Origin: Paenibacillus piscarius
Lineage (GTDB): Bacteria; Bacillota; Bacilli; Paenibacillales; Paenibacillaceae
Assembly: GCF_022234545.1 (NCBI RefSeq)
Contig: NZ_JAIEUI010000011.1
Span: 62,001-126,000, forward strand
Length of the DNA stretch: 64,000 nucleotides
Reading direction: 5' to 3'
Under the pieces are notes generated by a model. The model was not told where the DNA came from. It saw only the letters and a list, made by a program, of their open reading frames with translations, and made no database searches. Positions 61,099-64,000 of this stretch are shown in pieces (position 1 is the stretch's first letter; every line of letters begins with the position of its first letter). A program made the position numbers and the translations under genes.

Positions 61099-63855
61099 AT
61101 GACCCGTACAACTGCCCACCTGATCTCACATACCCATTGGGACCGGGAATGGTATATGCCTTATGAGCGTCACCATGTGCTGCTGGCGAAGCTGATGAAT
61201 GAGCTGCTGGAGACGCTGGAGCAGGACGAGCGCTACCGGTACTTCCACCTGGACGGACAGACCATAATTATTGAAGACTATCTGCAGATTCACCCTGAGC
61301 GGAGAGAGCAGCTGGAGCGGTTCATCCGTGAAGGCCGGATTGTCATCGGCCCCTGGTATGTGCTCCAGGATGAGTTCCTGACCAGCTCCGAGGCCAATGT
61401 GCGCAATCTGCTGATTGGCCATCAGGACGCAGCGAAATATGGCGTGATCTCGAAGCTCGGCTACTTCCCCGATTCCTTCGGCAATATGGGCCAAGCCCCC
61501 CAGCTGCTCAAGCAGGCTGACATCGAGACTGCGGTGTTCGGCCGCGGCGTGAAGCCGACGGGCTTCGATAATATGGTCGGCGAGCTGAACAGTACCAGCT
61601 ATGAATCGCCTTACTCCGAGATGTACTGGGAATCCCCGGATGGCTCGGTGGTGCTTGGACTGCTGTTTGCGAACTGGTACAGCAACGGCAATGAGGTTCC
61701 GGTGGATGCCGAGGAAGCCAAGCTCTTCTGGGACAAAAAACTCGCCGATGCCGGCAAATACGCCTCCACCCCGGAGCTGCTGTTCATGAACGGCTGTGAT
61801 CATCAGCCGGTGCAGCGCGATCTCGCGGATGCGCTGGAGACGGCCCGGAAGCTGTACCCGGACACGGACTTTGTCCACTCCAGCTTCGAGCAATACCTGA
61901 AGGCGCTGGCGCCTTCGCTGCCTGAGGATCTGGTCACCGTGCACGGCGAGCTGCGCAGCCAGCATACGGACGGCTGGGGGACGCTGGTGAATACCGCCTC
62001 CGCCCGCGTCTACCTGAAGCAGCTCAACCAGCAGGGCCAGACGCTGCTGGAGAAGGGTGCTGAGCCGCTGGCGGCATTGGCTTACCTGGTCAGCGGGCAA
62101 GCTTATCCTCATGCCCTGCTGACTTATGCCTGGAAGACGCTGATGCAGAACCACCCGCATGACAGCATCTGCGGCTGCAGTGTGGATGAGGTCCACCGCG
62201 AGATGATCAGCCGTTTCGAGAAGAGCCGCCATGTCGGCGAAGCTATTATCGAAGACAGTCTGAAAGCGGTCTCCGCACAGATTGGCACCCGGAAGGTTGC
62301 CGCCTGGGGCGAATCGGCCCGGCCGGTGACGGTGTTCAATACTACCGGCTGGGAGCGCAGCGGAACAGTAAGCGTGGAGGTGATCTTCGCCAAGCGTTAT
62401 TTCAAGGAAGGGCCGAATCCGGCGGCGATTGCCGAAGCGCTGGATCAGCTGCCGCTTGACTTGGAGCGCGGGCGTCTGCTCGATGTTGAAGGGCAGACTG
62501 TGGCTTGCAAGGCGGAGGATCTGGGCACCCGGTTCGGCTATGAGCTGCCTGACGACCAGTTCCGCAAGCCATATATGGCCCGGATGGTCCGGCTGACCTT
62601 CGAGGCTGCGCAGGTGCCGCCGTTAGGCTATAGCACCTATGCCTGGGTAGAGTCGGCGGATGAATCCGCCGGGGTTGCTGCTGAAGGTCCGCTTAAGGTG
62701 CTGGAACAGGGGATGGAGAACGACTTCCTGGCCGTCCGTATCCGCGAGGACGGGTCTTACGATGTGGCCGACAAGCGGACGGGCCGCAGCTTCACCGGAC
62801 TCGGTGTCTATGAGAACTGCGGCGATATCGGCAATGAATATGTGTTCCGCCAGCCGGAGGGCGATGCTGCGCTGACGACCAAGGGCCTCGCTGCCCGCAT
62901 CTCGCTGGCTGAGCATGAGCCTAACCGCATCACGTATGAAATCGTGCACGAATGGACGATTCCTGCCTCCGCAGATGCTTCGTTCGAGGACGAGAAGCGC
63001 AGAATGGTGCCGTTCCGGCAGCGCAAGGCCGGACGCTCTGTAGAGCAGGTGCCGCTGCGGATCGTGACCCGGATCAGCCTGGAGGCCGGCGGGACCGGTG
63101 TTCAGGTCTCGGCCGCATTCAATAATCAGGCCAAGGACCACCGGCTGCGCGTGCTCTTCCCTACCGGGCTGGATGCATCGACCCTGCGGGCCGATTCGAT
63201 CTTCGAAGCTGCCGAGCGCGAGATTGAGCCGGCTGCGGACTGGATCAATCCAAGCAATGCCCAGCACCAGCAGGCTTATGTCAGTGTGTCGGATGGCAGC
63301 ACCGGACTGCTGGCGGCCAACAAGGGACTGAACGAATACGAGGTGCTGCGGGACGGCAGCAATACGATTGCCGTCACCCTGCTGCGCAGCGTATCGGAGC
63401 TGGGCGACTGGGGCGTATTCCCTACACCGGAGGCCCAGTGCCTTGGCGGGCAGACCGTGGAATTCGCGATCCGTCCCTTTGCCGGAGATGCGGACTGGAC
63501 GGAGGCTTGTGCCTGGGCCTACCAGTACCAGGTGCCTTGGTTCACGGTCCAGACCAGCTGGCAGGAAGGCTCGCTCCCGGCGGTCTATCAGCCGCTGGAA
63601 TGGCAGGGCCGCACCCTGGCGCTGTCCGCCTGCAAAATGTCCGCAGACCATGAGGACATCATCCTGCGCTGGTACAATCTGGCGGGAGTAGAGCAAGAGC
63701 TCGCGCTTACGCCGCATTTTCCGGTGGAGGCCGTATATGCCAGTGATATTCTCGAACGGCGCAAGCAGCGGGAAGCCCTGGATGAGGGTACTCTCCGCCG
63801 CTCTGCCGGTAAAGCACAAATCGTCACCTATGCTCTAAAGCCTGCACAATCCTAA
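61099..63855 (+). CDS. GH38 alpha-mannosidase, MngB-like
   Basis: 918 residues, close in plan to E. coli MngB (mannosylglycerate hydrolase). The N-terminus ISHTHWDREWYMPYERHHVL carries the zinc His/Asp. GYFPDSFGNMGQAPQLLKQA holds the nucleophile Asp (about 130), LLFMNGCDHQPVQ and NHPHDSICGCSVDEVHREM follow, and the second half is beta-rich. No signal peptide. AGGAGG lies 8 nt before ATG 61099. Divergent from the transporter operon and followed at 27 bp by the GH125 gene. In this company an alpha-mannan or N-glycan arm is a likelier substrate than mannosylglycerate. Confidence 0.93.
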   Translation: MTRTTAHLISHTHWDREWYMPYERHHVLLAKLMNELLETLEQDERYRYFHLDGQTIIIEDYLQIHPERREQLERFIREGRIVIGPWYVLQDEFLTSSEANVRNLLIGHQDAAKYGVISKLGYFPDSFGNMGQAPQLLKQADIETAVFGRGVKPTGFDNMVGELNSTSYESPYSEMYWESPDGSVVLGLLFANWYSNGNEVPVDAEEAKLFWDKKLADAGKYASTPELLFMNGCDHQPVQRDLADALETARKLYPDTDFVHSSFEQYLKALAPSLPEDLVTVHGELRSQHTDGWGTLVNTASARVYLKQLNQQGQTLLEKGAEPLAALAYLVSGQAYPHALLTYAWKTLMQNHPHDSICGCSVDEVHREMISRFEKSRHVGEAIIEDSLKAVSAQIGTRKVAAWGESARPVTVFNTTGWERSGTVSVEVIFAKRYFKEGPNPAAIAEALDQLPLDLERGRLLDVEGQTVACKAEDLGTRFGYELPDDQFRKPYMARMVRLTFEAAQVPPLGYSTYAWVESADESAGVAAEGPLKVLEQGMENDFLAVRIREDGSYDVADKRTGRSFTGLGVYENCGDIGNEYVFRQPEGDAALTTKGLAARISLAEHEPNRITYEIVHEWTIPASADASFEDEKRRMVPFRQRKAGRSVEQVPLRIVTRISLEAGGTGVQVSAAFNNQAKDHRLRVLFPTGLDASTLRADSIFEAAEREIEPAADWINPSNAQHQQAYVSVSDGSTGLLAANKGLNEYEVLRDGSNTIAVTLLRSVSELGDWGVFPTPEAQCLGGQTVEFAIRPFAGDADWTEACAWAYQYQVPWFTVQTSWQEGSLPAVYQPLEWQGRTLALSACKMSADHEDIILRWYNLAGVEQELALTPHFPVEAVYASDILERRKQREALDEGTLRRSAGKAQIVTYALKPAQS

Positions 63856-63882
63856 ATTCACTATGCCAGGAGGAGTTACACC

Positions 63883-64000
63883 ATGAATCTGCCAGCTTCC
63901 ATTACCGCCTATCTGAATGAGGCCGATGAACGGCTTGCGCATCACCCAAAACTTCAGCAGTTGTTCCGCAACTGCTTCCCGAACACCCTGGAGACCACGA
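63883..64000 (+). CDS. GH125 exo-alpha-1,6-mannosidase, start only
   Basis: 39 codons visible before the window ends. The segment LQQLFRNCFPNTLETT is the family signature that opens GH125 proteins, which release alpha-1,6-linked mannose without a metal ion. ATG 63883 is preceded by AGGAGGAG. 27 bp after the MngB-like gene, so co-transcribed. Confidence 0.85.
   Translation, partial: MNLPASITAYLNEADERLAHHPKLQQLFRNCFPNTLETT

Overview
The window reads as a chromosomal segment of a Gram-positive, GC-rich soil Firmicute, most likely a Paenibacillus. The evidence is the XylR/xylA pair with a palindromic operator, cre-like (CcpA) sites, two membrane-anchored AraC regulators, two LplA/LplB/YtcP-type sugar ABC transporters without their own ATPase, and many clustered glycoside hydrolases. 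No rRNA, tRNA or CRISPR array was seen.

Layout. 1-2100: xylose isomerase (cut by the window edge) divergent from XylR. 2.2-6.3 kb: a small membrane protein, a redoxin, thioredoxin reductase and a P1B-type metal ATPase. 6.8-30.2 kb: a large glycan-utilisation cluster, nearly all on the minus strand. It holds GH105, an SGNH esterase, two permeases, a binding protein, an unrecognised 591-aa protein, a secreted GH141-like beta-helix protein, a membrane AraC sensor, a rhamnose-mutarotase-like protein, GH2 and GH94, plus a divergent polysaccharide deacetylase. GH105 and the mutarotase-like protein point to an acidic, possibly rhamnose-containing polysaccharide. 30.3-36.6 kb: a LysR-controlled amino-acid-type ABC transporter operon with two RidA paralogues and an AbgA-like M20 hydrolase. 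37.1-39.9 kb: a pyruvate-phosphate-dikinase-like pseudoenzyme and an intact IS4-family element. 40-42.5 kb: O-acetylhomoserine sulfhydrylase and a membrane-anchored alpha/beta hydrolase. 42.9-47.6 kb: a five-gene operon (amidohydrolase, DgaE-like, DgaF-like, sugar kinase, GntR) for an amino sugar acid. 47.8-64 kb: an alpha-mannoside / N-glycan-type locus (AraC sensor, GH130, GH38, GH3, ABC transporter, MngB-like GH38, start of GH125) with a cre site at the transporter promoter.

The least explained part is non-coding. Five arrays carry 12-14 bp interrupted palindromes (about TGYA-N4/5-TRCA) repeated every 51-53 bp. Three sequence classes share this period, and the IS4-family element sits exactly in one core, with a 13-bp target duplication equal to that core. 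A second, unrelated repeat (two copies, about 42.7 and 51.6 kb) folds into a long hairpin whose two copies differ by compensatory changes.
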